From JAFGAV01 sp041479055 (lineage in GTDB: Bacteria > Acidobacteriota > Aminicenantia > Aminicenantales > JAFGAV01), in assembly GCA_963702835.1 (NCBI GenBank), contig OY969762.1:2604001-2668000 (forward strand): DNA of 64,000 nt. Reading direction: 5' to 3'. The first letter of the stretch is position 1, and each line of letters starts with the position of its first letter. The position numbers and the translations under genes are program-made. The notes under the pieces were generated by a model. That model worked only from the letters and a program-made list of their open reading frames with translations, did no database searches and was not told the DNA's origin. Shown one piece after another: positions 9,002 to 16,696 of this stretch.

Positions 9002-9565
9002 CTACCTCCTCTTTCCTTCCAGGAAGGATTCCACTCTTTCCCGCAGCATTCTTCGGGCCCGGAAAAGCCGGGAATCGACCGTCCCGGCTGAAAGGTCTAA
9101 CAGGCGAGTCAGCTCTTCATAGGAATGGCCCTCCATATCCCGAAGGGTCAGGATAACTCTGTATTTTTCAGGCAGGCCGGCCAGGCATCGCCGGACCAGC
9201 TCGGCCCTCTGTTCTTCGTCGCGATTATGGTTGTTGGCCGGCAAGCCGGCCTGGGAGGCCGGGATTTCGCGGAAATCTCGGTCCAGGGAGACTTCCCGGG
9301 AGGCGGTCTTTTTCCTCAAATGGTCCTTGAGATGATTGACCGCGATCCGGTAGAGCCATGTCCCGAACTCCGAACGGGCTTTGAACCGGGCCAGGCCGAA
9401 CCAAGCTTTTAGAAAAATTTCCTGGGCCAGGTCGTCCGCCAGGACCGAGTCGCGCGTAAAGCTGAAAGCCAGGCTGTGCACTTTCGTTTGATACCTTTGG
9501 ACGAGAAGAGCAAAGGCGGCCTTATCCCCTTCCTGGGACAGTCGGACAAGCTCTTGCTCTTCCAT
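9002..9565 (-). CDS. RNA polymerase ECF sigma factor (sigma-70 family, group 4)
   Basis: 187 residues with region 2 ('LADDLAQEIFLKAWFGLARF' and 'FGTWLYRIAVNHLKDHLRK') and region 4 ('LPEKYRVILTLRDMEGHSYEEL' split by the family turn, then 'GTVDSRLFRARRMLRE'). There is no region 1 or 3, as expected for ECF factors. It is the first gene of the run that continues into the efflux genes, so it likely drives its own operon. No clear ribosome site is visible ahead of ATG 9565, and no ECF promoter could be confidently placed upstream. Confidence 0.94.
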   Translation of the reverse strand: MEEQELVRLSQEGDKAAFALLVQRYQTKVHSLAFSFTRDSVLADDLAQEIFLKAWFGLARFKARSEFGTWLYRIAVNHLKDHLRKKTASREVSLDRDFREIPASQAGLPANNHNRDEEQRAELVRRCLAGLPEKYRVILTLRDMEGHSYEELTRLLDLSAGTVDSRLFRARRMLRERVESFLEGKRR

Positions 9566-9902
9566 TAAGGGCCGGTATGACCCGGAGCCCTCCGTCCATG
9601 ATTTTGACGAAGACGGCCCGGAAATCTTCCTTTTTCTTTAAACTGATTCATCCCCTTATCGGTTGCTAGGTCTGGGGATATCATAAAGTAAATATTATAA
9701 AGGAAAAAATGTTCTTTCACATCATGAGCGAAAATCCCAGAAGCCGGCCTGGGCTCAAACAGCCCCCCGCGCCCAGAAGGCTGGGATTCCGGCGAACCCG
9801 GCGGGGGAAGGCTAAACCTTATCTGGAAGTGGCAGAGTACAGCCCGACCTTCTCCCTATGGAACAGGGCCGACACAAGCTGGAAGCAGACTCAGATAGGT
9901 GT
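9566..9902. other. Intergenic region upstream of the ECF operon
   Basis: 337 bases with no convincing gene. The part at 9670-9710 is AT-rich and probably holds the start signals of the ECF operon on the minus strand, but no -35/-10 pair could be assigned with confidence. A plus-strand reading frame (9709-9906) has a decent AAAGGA site, but its composition is Pro/Arg-rich and unlike a normal protein. Confidence 0.5.
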
Positions 9903-10283
9903 CTAGGCTTTTTTTCTGGCGGCCGTCCAGTCCATAGTGCCCATGTCCCCCATGGTCGCTTGGCCTTTCATCGTGTCGCCCTCGACCTTGCCGGTGTAAG
10001 TTACGGTGAACTCGCCGCGGGGGGTAGACCGGACGATGGACCATTGGATGTCGCTGCCCTTGAGGGTGCCCTCGCCGGTTACTTCTTCGCCCTGGAAGCC
10101 GGTTGTGGTGACCTTCAACTTTTCGCCGGTCTGTTCAAACTTGACCTGGGAAACCCGCTCCCCGCGAGGAGTGGTCACTTTCAGCTCCCAATCGCCGCTG
10201 ACGTTGACCTCCTGGGCCGCCATGGCCAGGCCAGCAACAGCCAGAAAAACAAAACCAGTGAGAATGAGATGCGATTTTTTCAT
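9903..10283 (-). CDS. Small secreted beta-rich protein of unknown function
   Basis: 126 residues from ATG 10283, which has a GAAGGAG site; an upstream in-frame start at 10364 is not needed. A clear signal peptide (cleavage after 'AMA', about residue 20) is followed by an all-beta mature domain with alternating polar and hydrophobic strands and a repeated 'TPRGE' motif at two sites. The pattern resembles short secreted proteins that report 'difference from control' lipocalin-like folds, but I do not recognise a named family. It precedes the ECF operon in the same orientation. Function is not assigned. Confidence 0.75.
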   Translation of the reverse strand: MKKSHLILTGFVFLAVAGLAMAAQEVNVSGDWELKVTTPRGERVSQVKFEQTGEKLKVTTTGFQGEEVTGEGTLKGSDIQWSIVRSTPRGEFTVTYTGKVEGDTMKGQATMGDMGTMDWTAARKKA

Positions 10284-10399
10284 TGCCAGCTCCTTCTCCG
10301 AAAAAAATGAAACAATACCTTGAATTAGACAATCCCGGCCGTTAATCCTTGGGTCCCTTCGCAAGCAATTCTTTTTCCGGGATCGAGCTATTTCCTTGT

Positions 10400-10561
10400 G
10401 GGGTCCTGTCGCGGCTCTTCCCCGGCCGTGCTCGCGGCCAAAGGGTCAGGAGACGCCTTCTTGCTTTTTTCAATCTATTAACCCTCCCGTCCTCCCTGGC
10501 CAATCAGGGAGGAGCGTGATGGCGTCTCCTGAAAGGTCGGCCCCTTCGCCGCGCCACCCCC
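10400..10561. repeat. Intergenic palindromic repeat, composite copy 1 (outer module R2a with inner hairpin R1a)
   Basis: The gap between the secreted protein and the MocA gene holds an imperfect long inverted repeat. Its left end 'GGGTCCTGTCGCGGC' and right end 'GCCGCGCCACCCC' recur at 39541-39627 and, inverted, at 58908-59019. Nested inside, 10447-10531 is an 85-bp hairpin. It has 11-bp ends CAGGAGACGCC/GGCGTCTCCTG and an inner 8-bp stem CCTCCCTG/CAGGGAGG. Similar hairpins occur at 45401-45486 and 37757-37843. No coding potential is seen. Confidence 0.85.
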
Positions 10562-11179
10562 CTAGCGTTTTCTTGGCATCCCGGAAAAAGAATTGGTTCT
10601 TTCCCTGTGATAATCTTCCGGGGTGTCCAGGTCGCGCAGGATGGCCGGGTCATCGACCGGAACTTCCAGGATGTCCCCGGCATGGCGGTCGAGGAGCTGG
10701 CGCAAACCGACCTCGGGGTCGAGCGATTGGATATCCGTCCGGTATAGGGCGGAGATGAGAACGGGATGGCCTCGGCGGCGGTCGAAGACAGGGACAGCGA
10801 TATGGCCTCCGCTGCGCCGGAAGGCCTTCACCAATATGTCGGCCACATAAGGCTTAAGGGCGGGCTGGTCGGCTAAAAAAATAAGCGCTGCTTCGGCTTC
10901 AGGGGGAAGCTGCCGAAAGCCGCACTGAACCGAACTCAACATTCCTGAACGGTAGTCGGGGTTCAGGGCCACCAGGGCGCCGTACGCTTTAGCCTTCTCG
11001 GCGATCGCTTCCGCCCCGGCCCCGGCCACCACCACAATCCCCTCCGCGGGCGAAGCCTTGACCGTATCCAGGACGGCTTCGATCACGGTCTTCCCGGAGA
11101 AGGGGAGGAGGAGCTTCGGCGCGCCCATCCTCCGCGATTCGCCGGCGGCCAGGACGATGGCCCAGATCGTGCTTTTCAT
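10562..11179 (-). CDS. MocA-like molybdenum cofactor nucleotidyltransferase
   Basis: 205 residues of the MobA-like NTP transferase fold. The start 'IVLAAGESRRMGAPKLLLPF' is the nucleotide-binding signature, with the conserved Lys for the triphosphate. 'FLADQPALKP' holds the metal-binding Asp, and 'RRGHPVLIS' matches the MocA substrate loop. MocA-type enzymes transfer CMP to molybdopterin for xanthine-dehydrogenase-family enzymes. The upstream neighbour is XdhC, the insertion chaperone for that enzyme family, which supports MocA over a sugar nucleotidyltransferase. No large molybdenum hydroxylase subunit is in the window. Confidence 0.85.
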   Translation of the reverse strand: MKSTIWAIVLAAGESRRMGAPKLLLPFSGKTVIEAVLDTVKASPAEGIVVVAGAGAEAIAEKAKAYGALVALNPDYRSGMLSSVQCGFRQLPPEAEAALIFLADQPALKPYVADILVKAFRRSGGHIAVPVFDRRRGHPVLISALYRTDIQSLDPEVGLRQLLDRHAGDILEVPVDDPAILRDLDTPEDYHRERTNSFSGMPRKR

Positions 11180-11204
11180 GCGGATAAACTTGCTACCTGT
11201 CGCA

Positions 11205-12248
11205 TCAAGCGTTTTGCTCTTGTCTGACCTTGACCAGCTCGGCGGCGATGCTGACCGCGATCTCGGCCACGGTCTGGGAGCCGATGGGAAGCCCGATAGG
11301 CGTGTGAACCCGGGCCCACTGCCGCGGAGTCGCCCAGCCTCGTTCGAGGAAAAGGCGGCGCATGAGCCGGACCTTGCGGCGGCTGCCGATCATGCCGATA
11401 TAGGCCGCCTTGCGCCGGACGGCAGCCCGCAGGGCATCGGCGTCGCGAGCATGGCCTCGCGTGACGATGACCAGGTAGGCATCCCGGCCCAAGGGCTGGC
11501 CTTCGACGGCCCGGCCGATGTCCTCTACGATGATCCTGGCTGCCTCGGGAAACCGTTTCCGGTTGGCGTATTCAAGCCGGTCATCGACGACGGTGACCTC
11601 GAAGTCGAGCATGCCGCCGAGCCGGCTGACGGCCTGTCCGATGTGCCCGGCGCCGGCGATGATGAGCCGCGGCGGCGGGGTCCACGGTTCAATAAACAGG
11701 CTTTCGGGCGGCCGTTCGAGGAAGCGGATCCGCCCATCCCTCAAAACGGCCTGTATGTCCTCCTGGAAGAACGAGAAAGGCGGTGGCAGCTTGAGGCGGG
11801 CAGAAGTCGGCCCGGCCAGCCAGTGCCTTCGGATCGCCGTTTGCCTGTTTTTCTTCTGTAGCAGATGGGTGGCCAATAGACCCGGCCGCCGCGCCTCCCG
11901 GGATCGCCCCATTCTCAGCCAAACGGCCCGGTCTCTGTCCGGCCTCGGGTCGATAAGAACCTTGACCTCTCCGCCGCACAGAGCGCCTTCTTCTGCGGAG
12001 GGCCCTTCATCCAACTTGAAATCGAACACCAAAGCTTGCTTATTCGTCAACGCCCGCCGGGCCTTCTTCTCGGCCGTCGCTTCAAGGACACCCCCGCCCA
12101 CCGTGCCGCACAGAAGGCCACGGCCGGAAAAGAGCGCCGAAGCCCCGGCCTCCTGGGGCGCCGAACCCTTTGCTTCTAGTATGACCGCCAGGGCAGCCGT
12201 CTTTCCGGTTTCGATAAGATCTCTGAGGAACGAATAAACGCTCATCAT
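11205..12248 (-). CDS. XdhC/CoxI-family molybdenum hydroxylase maturation protein
   Basis: 347 residues in two parts. The N-terminal XdhC/CoxI domain (about 1-110) has 'GSAPQEAGASALF' and 'GTVGGGVLEA'. The C-terminal Rossmann-like domain (about 190-340) has 'LIIAGAGHIGQAVSRL', 'VTVVDDR', 'VIVTRGHARD' and 'YIGMIGSRRK'. Family members bind sulfurated Moco and insert it into xanthine dehydrogenase or CO dehydrogenase. The gene lies just upstream of the MocA-like gene in the same orientation (25-base gap). The target enzyme must be encoded outside this window. Confidence 0.92.
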   Translation of the reverse strand: MMSVYSFLRDLIETGKTAALAVILEAKGSAPQEAGASALFSGRGLLCGTVGGGVLEATAEKKARRALTNKQALVFDFKLDEGPSAEEGALCGGEVKVLIDPRPDRDRAVWLRMGRSREARRPGLLATHLLQKKNRQTAIRRHWLAGPTSARLKLPPPFSFFQEDIQAVLRDGRIRFLERPPESLFIEPWTPPPRLIIAGAGHIGQAVSRLGGMLDFEVTVVDDRLEYANRKRFPEAARIIVEDIGRAVEGQPLGRDAYLVIVTRGHARDADALRAAVRRKAAYIGMIGSRRKVRLMRRLFLERGWATPRQWARVHTPIGLPIGSQTVAEIAVSIAAELVKVRQEQNA

Positions 12249-12332
12249 CTAACAATTCTTAAGCAGATAAATCGCCTCGAGGCATTCTCCCCGTCCTGTT
12301 TCTTCAATCGAGTGCGTCACCTACCAGACGTC

Positions 12333-13241
12333 CTATGCATTCAAAAACCCCAGAACCTTATTATTGACCATCTCGGCCTGCACGATGGTCAAGTCGTGAC
12401 CGGCCTGAGGAATCAGCTCAGTCTTGATTTGAGGGGCTACTTCATTAAGCCGCTGTATGGCTTTCCGAGCCGAGTAAATCTTTTCATTTTCGCCGACCAA
12501 ATAAAGGGCTGGCACTTTAATCCTCCGCCATTCCTCATCCTTCAAAACAGTGGGATTGACCAGGCGTTTTGGCTTGAAGCTTCGGAAGGCCAGATAGGCT
12601 TCGTCAATGAACTCTTCGAGGAAGGCTCTTCCGGATGGGCCCTGGCGGGCCAAGTCTTCCAGCAGCCAATACATAAAACTTCTGGTGAAGTGCCGATGGG
12701 GGACCGCGCACAGCAGGGCCCGAACGATCCATTTGAATGATATCGGCAACACCGTACCCGCCGGGGCTATGAGGACAATCTTGTCGAGGCGTGATGGAAA
12801 ACGAAGCGCGTATTGGGCGGTGAGCCAGCCCCCGTAGGAAAGGCCCACCAGGCTGATATTGTCGCTCAAGTCTAGGGCCCTGAATAATTCCTCGAGCCAG
12901 TTCACAAAGTCATCCGGGCCGCCCATGGGTCTCGTATATATGCTCCTTCCATTGTCATAAATATTGTCCAGGGCATAGGTTCTGAAGCTCCCCGACAGGG
13001 CTTTTATGTTCGGCATCCACTGCAAGGAATTGCCGCTGACGCCGTGGAGGAACACCAGCGGCCGAGCCCCGGCCGGCCCGCTGAGCCGGACAAACGTTTG
13101 ACCGTAGGAAGTATCAACCATCCTGGATTCCGAAACGACAGGCCACTTCTTGGCCCTCAGGTCGTAGAGCTTCAGATACTTCTCTTTGGCCTCCGCCGAA
13201 CGAAACGGGTGATAGGCTGTCAGGCTGACTCCATTTTTCAA
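12333..13241 (-). CDS. Alpha/beta hydrolase
   Basis: 302 residues with the alpha/beta-hydrolase fold. The oxyanion region is 'LVFLHGVSGNS', the nucleophile elbow 'VGLSYGGW' carries the serine, and the catalytic His sits in 'QAGHDL' near the C-terminus. A helical cap lies between about 185 and 235. There is no signal peptide, so it is cytoplasmic. The substrate cannot be inferred. The neighbours are the XdhC gene (84 bases away) and a GIY-YIG gene, with no obvious shared pathway. Confidence 0.88.
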   Translation of the reverse strand: MKNGVSLTAYHPFRSAEAKEKYLKLYDLRAKKWPVVSESRMVDTSYGQTFVRLSGPAGARPLVFLHGVSGNSLQWMPNIKALSGSFRTYALDNIYDNGRSIYTRPMGGPDDFVNWLEELFRALDLSDNISLVGLSYGGWLTAQYALRFPSRLDKIVLIAPAGTVLPISFKWIVRALLCAVPHRHFTRSFMYWLLEDLARQGPSGRAFLEEFIDEAYLAFRSFKPKRLVNPTVLKDEEWRRIKVPALYLVGENEKIYSARKAIQRLNEVAPQIKTELIPQAGHDLTIVQAEMVNNKVLGFLNA

Positions 13242-13256
13242 TGAATAGCCTCCACT

Positions 13257-13637
13257 TTAGGCCTGACGAATATTTGCACCGGTGTTGTACCCTCGCGCGC
13301 CGAAGGGTTGAAGTTTCTCCAGCCAGATCTGTTCAAGCAGCGTCAATTCATCGGCCAGGTTGAAGTTGGGGTCGTCTTTGACCTTCACCGTCTCCAGAAT
13401 TTCGAAAACGAATTTATCTGGACCATGTTCATTCCACTCCTTCTGAAGCACTTCGTTGCGATGTTGTCCGATAGTCAGCATAAACTTGTGGGCGTTCAAG
13501 GGGCCTTCCAGGTTCAGGCTGCTTCCCAGAAGCACCTTGCCGTTAACGGTATTCTTCACCTGGAAGACGCCGGCCGGTTTTAGCCGTTCTTTGTATTCCC
13601 TCTTGATGTCCTGTCTTGGTTTCATATTCGTCGTCAT
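13257..13637 (-). CDS. GIY-YIG nuclease-family protein with degenerate first motif
   Basis: 126 residues. The core reads 'GVFQVKNTVNGKVLLGSS', which fits the GIY-(x10)-YIG spacing but with GVF and VLLG in place of GIY and YIG. 'GQHRNEVLQKEWNEHG', 'FEILE' and 'LLEQIWLEKLQP' match the small GIY-YIG group found as stand-alone proteins. The first tyrosine is missing, so catalysis is doubtful. Its ATG overlaps the stop of a 28-codon oxidoreductase start fragment (ATGA), and no separate ribosome site is visible, so translation may depend on that coupling. Confidence 0.75.
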   Translation of the reverse strand: MTTNMKPRQDIKREYKERLKPAGVFQVKNTVNGKVLLGSSLNLEGPLNAHKFMLTIGQHRNEVLQKEWNEHGPDKFVFEILETVKVKDDPNFNLADELTLLEQIWLEKLQPFGARGYNTGANIRQA

Positions 13638-13720
13638 AAGCCGCGAACAAGGGAGCCGGCGTGTTTTCCCGCCATGAGGCCGCTCAGCCCGCCGTCGATA
13701 ACGATGACATCGTATTTCAT
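13634..13720 (-). pseudogene. N-terminal stub of an FAD/NAD(P)-dependent oxidoreductase
   Basis: A 28-codon frame starts at ATG 13720 with an AGGCG site. It encodes 'MKYDVIVIDGGLSGLMAG', the beta-alpha-beta dinucleotide-binding start of flavin oxidoreductases (normally GxGxxG; here DGGLSG, so the first Gly is lost). After about 18 residues the similarity stops and the frame ends in TGA, overlapping the GIY-YIG start. It looks like the leftover 5' end of a gene whose body was deleted. Confidence 0.6.
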
Positions 13721-13775
13721 GTTTCGCCTATTATTTTATGACTGCGACCGGCGAGCGTCGATGGCCGCCGGCCTG

Positions 13776-14273
13776 TCATTTCATGGCCTGGGCCAGCTCC
13801 GCTCCCCAGAGCCTGGCACGCTCCAGCTCGCCGTTGCGGAGCGGGCCGCGCTTCCCCTTCACGATGAAGCGGCGGGGCTTGGCCACCGGGCGGTATCCCG
13901 CGCTCTCCAGCCCGCGGATGATCGCCGCGGTGGCGCCCCCGGGCGACCACCAGATGCGCGTCTCGAACGCGGCCGAGCGGCCGCTCCCCTTGGGGAGGGC
14001 GTCAAGCCACGCGTGCATCGACGGCTGCGAAAGATCGGGCGCTACCCGATTCTTGCCCGGATTCTCGCTAATCATCTTGAGCGTTTTGTCCGAGGGGAGC
14101 CTGAAGCCCAGCACCGGAGCGCCCGCCACGATGAGGCCGGCGCCCGATATCGCCGCGCCCGAGGCCTGAGCGGTGGAGAGCGCTTGCGCCCCGGGTCCGA
14201 TGCCTTCCGCGATGGCCCGGGCGATTGCGGCGGTATTCCCCCATAGGGATTCGTACACAACGACTGCTTTCAT
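13776..14273 (-). CDS. Flavodoxin-like protein
   Basis: 165 residues from ATG 14273 (GAGGTGA site). It opens with 'KAVVVYESLWGNTAAIARAI', the flavodoxin phosphate-binding loop (T/S-x-T-G-N-T type, here SLWGNT), and continues with 'GLIVAGAPVLGF' as a second strand-loop. The last third ('WWSPGGATAAIIRGLESAGY') fits the 90s-loop region. It would bind FMN and act as a small cytoplasmic electron carrier or FMN-dependent regulator. It lies downstream of a short secreted frame and the two-CW protein in the same orientation. Confidence 0.85.
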   Translation of the reverse strand: MKAVVVYESLWGNTAAIARAIAEGIGPGAQALSTAQASGAAISGAGLIVAGAPVLGFRLPSDKTLKMISENPGKNRVAPDLSQPSMHAWLDALPKGSGRSAAFETRIWWSPGGATAAIIRGLESAGYRPVAKPRRFIVKGKRGPLRNGELERARLWGAELAQAMK

Positions 14274-14295
14274 AGCACTCACCTCAGTGAACAAT

Positions 14296-14445
14296 CTATT
14301 GATTTTCCACACATCGAACTGAAAATCCACTGACCTGTCTATTATTATTGCTGTCACTGTTTGTGTAGCCGGCCACGGACAGCAAGAATGTGCCAATTAC
14401 GATAACCGACAATATCGTCAGGCAAGAGGGTATTGTTCTATTCAT
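14296..14445 (-). CDS. Short secreted or membrane peptide, possible gene remnant
   Basis: A 49-codon frame lies between the two-CW gene (18 bases upstream) and the flavodoxin gene (22 bases downstream). It has a well-formed hydrophobic segment ('LTILSVIVIGTFLLSVAG') followed by an Asn/Ser-rich tail. No ribosome site is obvious. It may be a tiny exported peptide or the signal-peptide end of a truncated gene. No family is recognised. Confidence 0.35.
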   Translation of the reverse strand: MNRTIPSCLTILSVIVIGTFLLSVAGYTNSDSNNNRQVSGFSVRCVENQ

Positions 14446-14463
14446 ACCAGATACAACGGCGAG

Positions 14464-14775
14464 TTACGCCTTCCGGCGCGACATGCCCTTGGCATGCCCG
14501 GGTGTCAGCTTAAAGGACCGGCCCTGCTCCTCTTGAACTTGCTTTAAAAATTCACATTGGATGCAATCCAGCAACTTCATCGCATAAGTCCCCTGTACTT
14601 TGCCGGAGCAGAGAGTACCGACTATGGCCCAGCAGAACCTGCCGCCTCGTTCACCTTGGTTAACTCCATCAAACTCGTTGGGCAAAGCCGCAGTGCAAAC
14701 TCCAAGGGCTTCGACTTTGTCACCACCGGGCTGTCGCCCACAAGCCTTTACTTCCCAACAGTTCTTACGTTCCAT
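14464..14775 (-). CDS. Two-CW domain protein
   Basis: 103 residues from ATG 14775 (AGAAGG five bases upstream; an in-frame GTG at 14781 is the alternative). It carries two Cys-Trp motifs ('NCWEVKACGRQPGG' and 'RFCWAIVGTLCSGKVQGTY'), plus 'LLDCIQCEF'. This is the spacing of the small two-CW family seen in anaerobic bacteria, where the cysteines are thought to bind metal or a redox cofactor. A TATAAT sits at 14818-14823 on the minus strand and may be its promoter -10. Its exact function is not known. Confidence 0.8.
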   Translation of the reverse strand: MERKNCWEVKACGRQPGGDKVEALGVCTAALPNEFDGVNQGERGGRFCWAIVGTLCSGKVQGTYAMKLLDCIQCEFLKQVQEEQGRSFKLTPGHAKGMSRRKA

Positions 14776-15039
14776 CCGCACCTTCTATCCTTTTCATCGT
14801 ACTCACCTTCTATACTTATTATAGCCTTAAGGGCCTCGAGCTCGACAGCCCGGCGGCTCGGGCTCTCCCTAATTCACTCTACGAAAAATAGGCAGGCAAA
14901 ACAAGCTGCAACTTTCCGCAGGCCGGCCGGGTCGGCTTCAGCGAGCTTCTTGGCAGCCCAATCGCACGAGATTGTCTTCAGAAAAAACTCTAATTTAGAC
15001 TACCAAACGCATGTGCATGTCGGTCATAGTATTTCGGAT

Positions 15040-15237
15040 TTATTTCCTGCGGCGGAGGAGCCAACCCGCCCAGACGCTGTACCCGGTTGAAGCCGGAAGA
15101 CCAACATACGACAACAAATAGGGGATCTCCCTCGTCCCAACCACGATCGGCCAGTGATATATGAGTCTAAAGAGATGAAAGATCCCCACCAGGAGAAAGA
15201 TGCTGCCCGAGATGATCAGGTACAACTTCTTGCTCAT
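15040..15237 (-). CDS. Small two-helix membrane protein
   Basis: 65 residues with a first membrane helix at about 6-25 ('LIISGSIFLLVGIFHLFRL'), a short loop and a second amphipathic or hydrophobic stretch ending 'VWAGWLLRRRK'. Small proteins of this layout occur widely and have no assigned role. It is read toward 15040 from ATG 15237, 66 bases beyond the cytochrome gene stop. No partner is evident. Confidence 0.6.
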   Translation of the reverse strand: MSKKLYLIISGSIFLLVGIFHLFRLIYHWPIVVGTREIPYLLSYVGLPASTGYSVWAGWLLRRRK

Positions 15238-15303
15238 TGACTCGCTCCTATCTTCCGTCTAATTCGATCCAGGGCTCGCCTTCAAGCAACCAATCAAACG
15301 GTT

Positions 15304-15828
15304 CTATTTCTCTGCCCCACTCCCCAGGGACCACGATCCGGTCGCCAGGTCGAGCTTGTGGCAGTTGGTGCATTCTCCCTGGTACATGGATAAGAAGAAG
15401 TTCTTCTGGCCGCCTACCAGATGAAGTCCATGCAGCAGCCTACTAAAGGGAGGCGCCAGGGTCGATTTCCGCGAATGACACTTCAAGCATGCATTCGGGA
15501 TGTCAGCCAATGCCCCTTCAACCTCCGGGTGTTTTCCCTTGAGCGCCATGTCGGCCGGAGAAAAAGCCCGAACCTTGGCCAGGAGTGCCGCATCGACGCC
15601 GTCTTTCCAATGCCGCAGGAGGGTGCTGAGCCGAACGTCCATATTCATTTCAGGATGGTTAATGTGGCAGTCGACACAGCCGCGGGGAAACTTATCCGGT
15701 GCAGTTATGCCGGGTATCGGACGCAATGGCGCGGCCTGTTCCTGGCCCGCGGAAGCAGCGTTGATGGCGAAACCGCAGACCGCGATGCCAAGAATGACCA
15801 TGAGGACGATGTGGGATAGTTTGGGCAT
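15304..15828 (-). CDS. Secreted triheme c-type cytochrome
   Basis: 174 residues with a signal peptide (to about residue 27) and three CxxCH haem attachment motifs (CVDCH, CLKCH, CTNCH). Additional histidines, including 'DCHINHPEM' and 'LLHGLHLVGG', could serve as distal ligands. It is likely a periplasmic electron-transfer protein of the small multihaem type. A near-consensus sigma-70 promoter lies about 100 bases upstream. It is not part of an obvious respiratory operon here, so its redox partner is unknown. Confidence 0.88.
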   Translation of the reverse strand: MPKLSHIVLMVILGIAVCGFAINAASAGQEQAAPLRPIPGITAPDKFPRGCVDCHINHPEMNMDVRLSTLLRHWKDGVDAALLAKVRAFSPADMALKGKHPEVEGALADIPNACLKCHSRKSTLAPPFSRLLHGLHLVGGQKNFFLSMYQGECTNCHKLDLATGSWSLGSGAEK

Positions 15829-15928
15829 GAAAGCCTCCTTCTTCAGATGCCCGGAATTAATTCCGGTATGTTAGTTTTTCCATGAGCAACCACTTGGGTC
15901 TTCTTTAAACCCCTTCTTCTCAAGCCGG

Positions 15929-15957
15929 ATATTAAATCGGCCGTGCGACCGTGTCAA
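15929..15957 (-). promoter_or_regulatory. Sigma-70 promoter for the triheme cytochrome
   Basis: On the minus strand TTGACA (15957-15952), 17 bases of spacer, then TAATAT (15934-15929). Both hexamers are close to consensus, and the start would fall about 95 bases ahead of the cytochrome ATG. The spacer shares 'GGCCGATT' with the promoter ahead of the HTH/TIR operon at 21450-21478. Confidence 0.75.
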
Positions 15958-16058
15958 GCTGCTGCCCCCGGGGGCGCCGTCCTCCTTGGAAGAAAATACC
16001 TGCGAAAACCGTCAAAATTCATGCCGGTCAATTTATATTGGTGAAGAGGGAGAGTTTT

Positions 16059-16607
16059 ATGGCTCAAAAGATCATGTCGAGCTTCATGCTCCTAGCCGGT
16101 CTGCTGATCTTATGCGGCTTCCAGGTCCGCGCCGCCGTCTGTAGGCCTAAAGCCGAGGCAGGCCAGGCCCTCGATTTGAAGGTTAAAGGCTTCCTCGACA
16201 ACCACAGGTATTCCTGGCAGGACATGAATGTGCCCGAAGCGGACGGGCAGGCGCTCTTTGATCTTATCCTGAAAAATCAATATAAAAAGGCACTGGAAAT
16301 CGGAACATCCACCGGACATTCGGGGATATGGAAATTTCAATTTCCTTCAAAACTTTGGACCACGGCCCTGTACTTATCATGGATCATCTTTCTGTCAAAT
16401 TCCCAAAATTCGGCAAGCATGGCCCGATCCTCTCATCTTTTCGATCAGGCGGTGTTCTATCATGAGTGGTCCGCGCGCTTGCATGTTTCAACTCCTTTTT
16501 TCTTTCGGCTATTTCCAACCCAATTGTTCGATTTCTTTTGTTATTTTACTAAAGTTGATTATAATTTGCTGTTCGATAGCATCAAGATAGGCTCATTTTC
16601 TATTTGA
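16059..16607 (+). pseudogene. Truncated secreted SAM-dependent O-methyltransferase (N-terminal part only)
   Basis: Starts at ATG 16059 with a GGGAGAG site and a signal peptide. It then shows 'NVPEADGQALFDLILKN' and 'KKALEIGTSTGHSGIW', the motif I region of class I O-methyltransferases. From about 16333 the frame continues to 16607 with sequence that shows no methyltransferase features, and the minus strand there encodes other gene fragments. The catalytic half is therefore missing, so the remnant is 5'-only. Whether the chimeric tail is ever translated is unknown. Confidence 0.7.
16395..16484 (-). pseudogene. N-terminal stub of a hemerythrin-domain protein
   Basis: A 29-codon minus-strand frame starts at ATG 16484, with AAGGAG placed correctly upstream. 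It reads 'MQARGPLMIEHRLIEKM', the typical start of HHE cation-binding proteins with the first metal-ligand His. It then loses similarity and stops. It overlaps the plus-strand tail of the methyltransferase remnant, so at least one junction lies here. Confidence 0.5.
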
Positions 16608-16696
16608 GCCATGGCTTCAGGTAAATCATCCTTGTATTGATCGATATGAGCATGATCATCGATGAGCGTCTCTGACTCAATATGATTTATTGTCAA
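16559..16696 (-). pseudogene. N-terminal stub resembling a TatD-family hydrolase
   Basis: Downstream of the PIN toxin, a frame that could start with TTG 16696 (overlapping the toxin TGA) encodes 'LIDDHAHIDQYKDDLPEAM'. This is the HxH metal site and flanking pattern of TatD-like amidohydrolases. It ends at TAA 16559 after 45 codons. The rest of the enzyme is absent. A second reading frame across 16530-16590 looks locally coding, so a frameshift is possible. Confidence 0.45.

Noticed and set aside
9709..9906. Plus-strand 65-codon frame with an AAAGGA site
   Set aside because: Pro/Arg-rich composition without domain features and overlap with the end of a minus-strand gene; the region more likely holds promoters.
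14874..14999. Minus-strand frame 'KTISCDWAAKKLAEADPAGL'
   Set aside because: It looks locally coding and may be a gene remnant, but it has no start codon or known relatives, so it is only noted.
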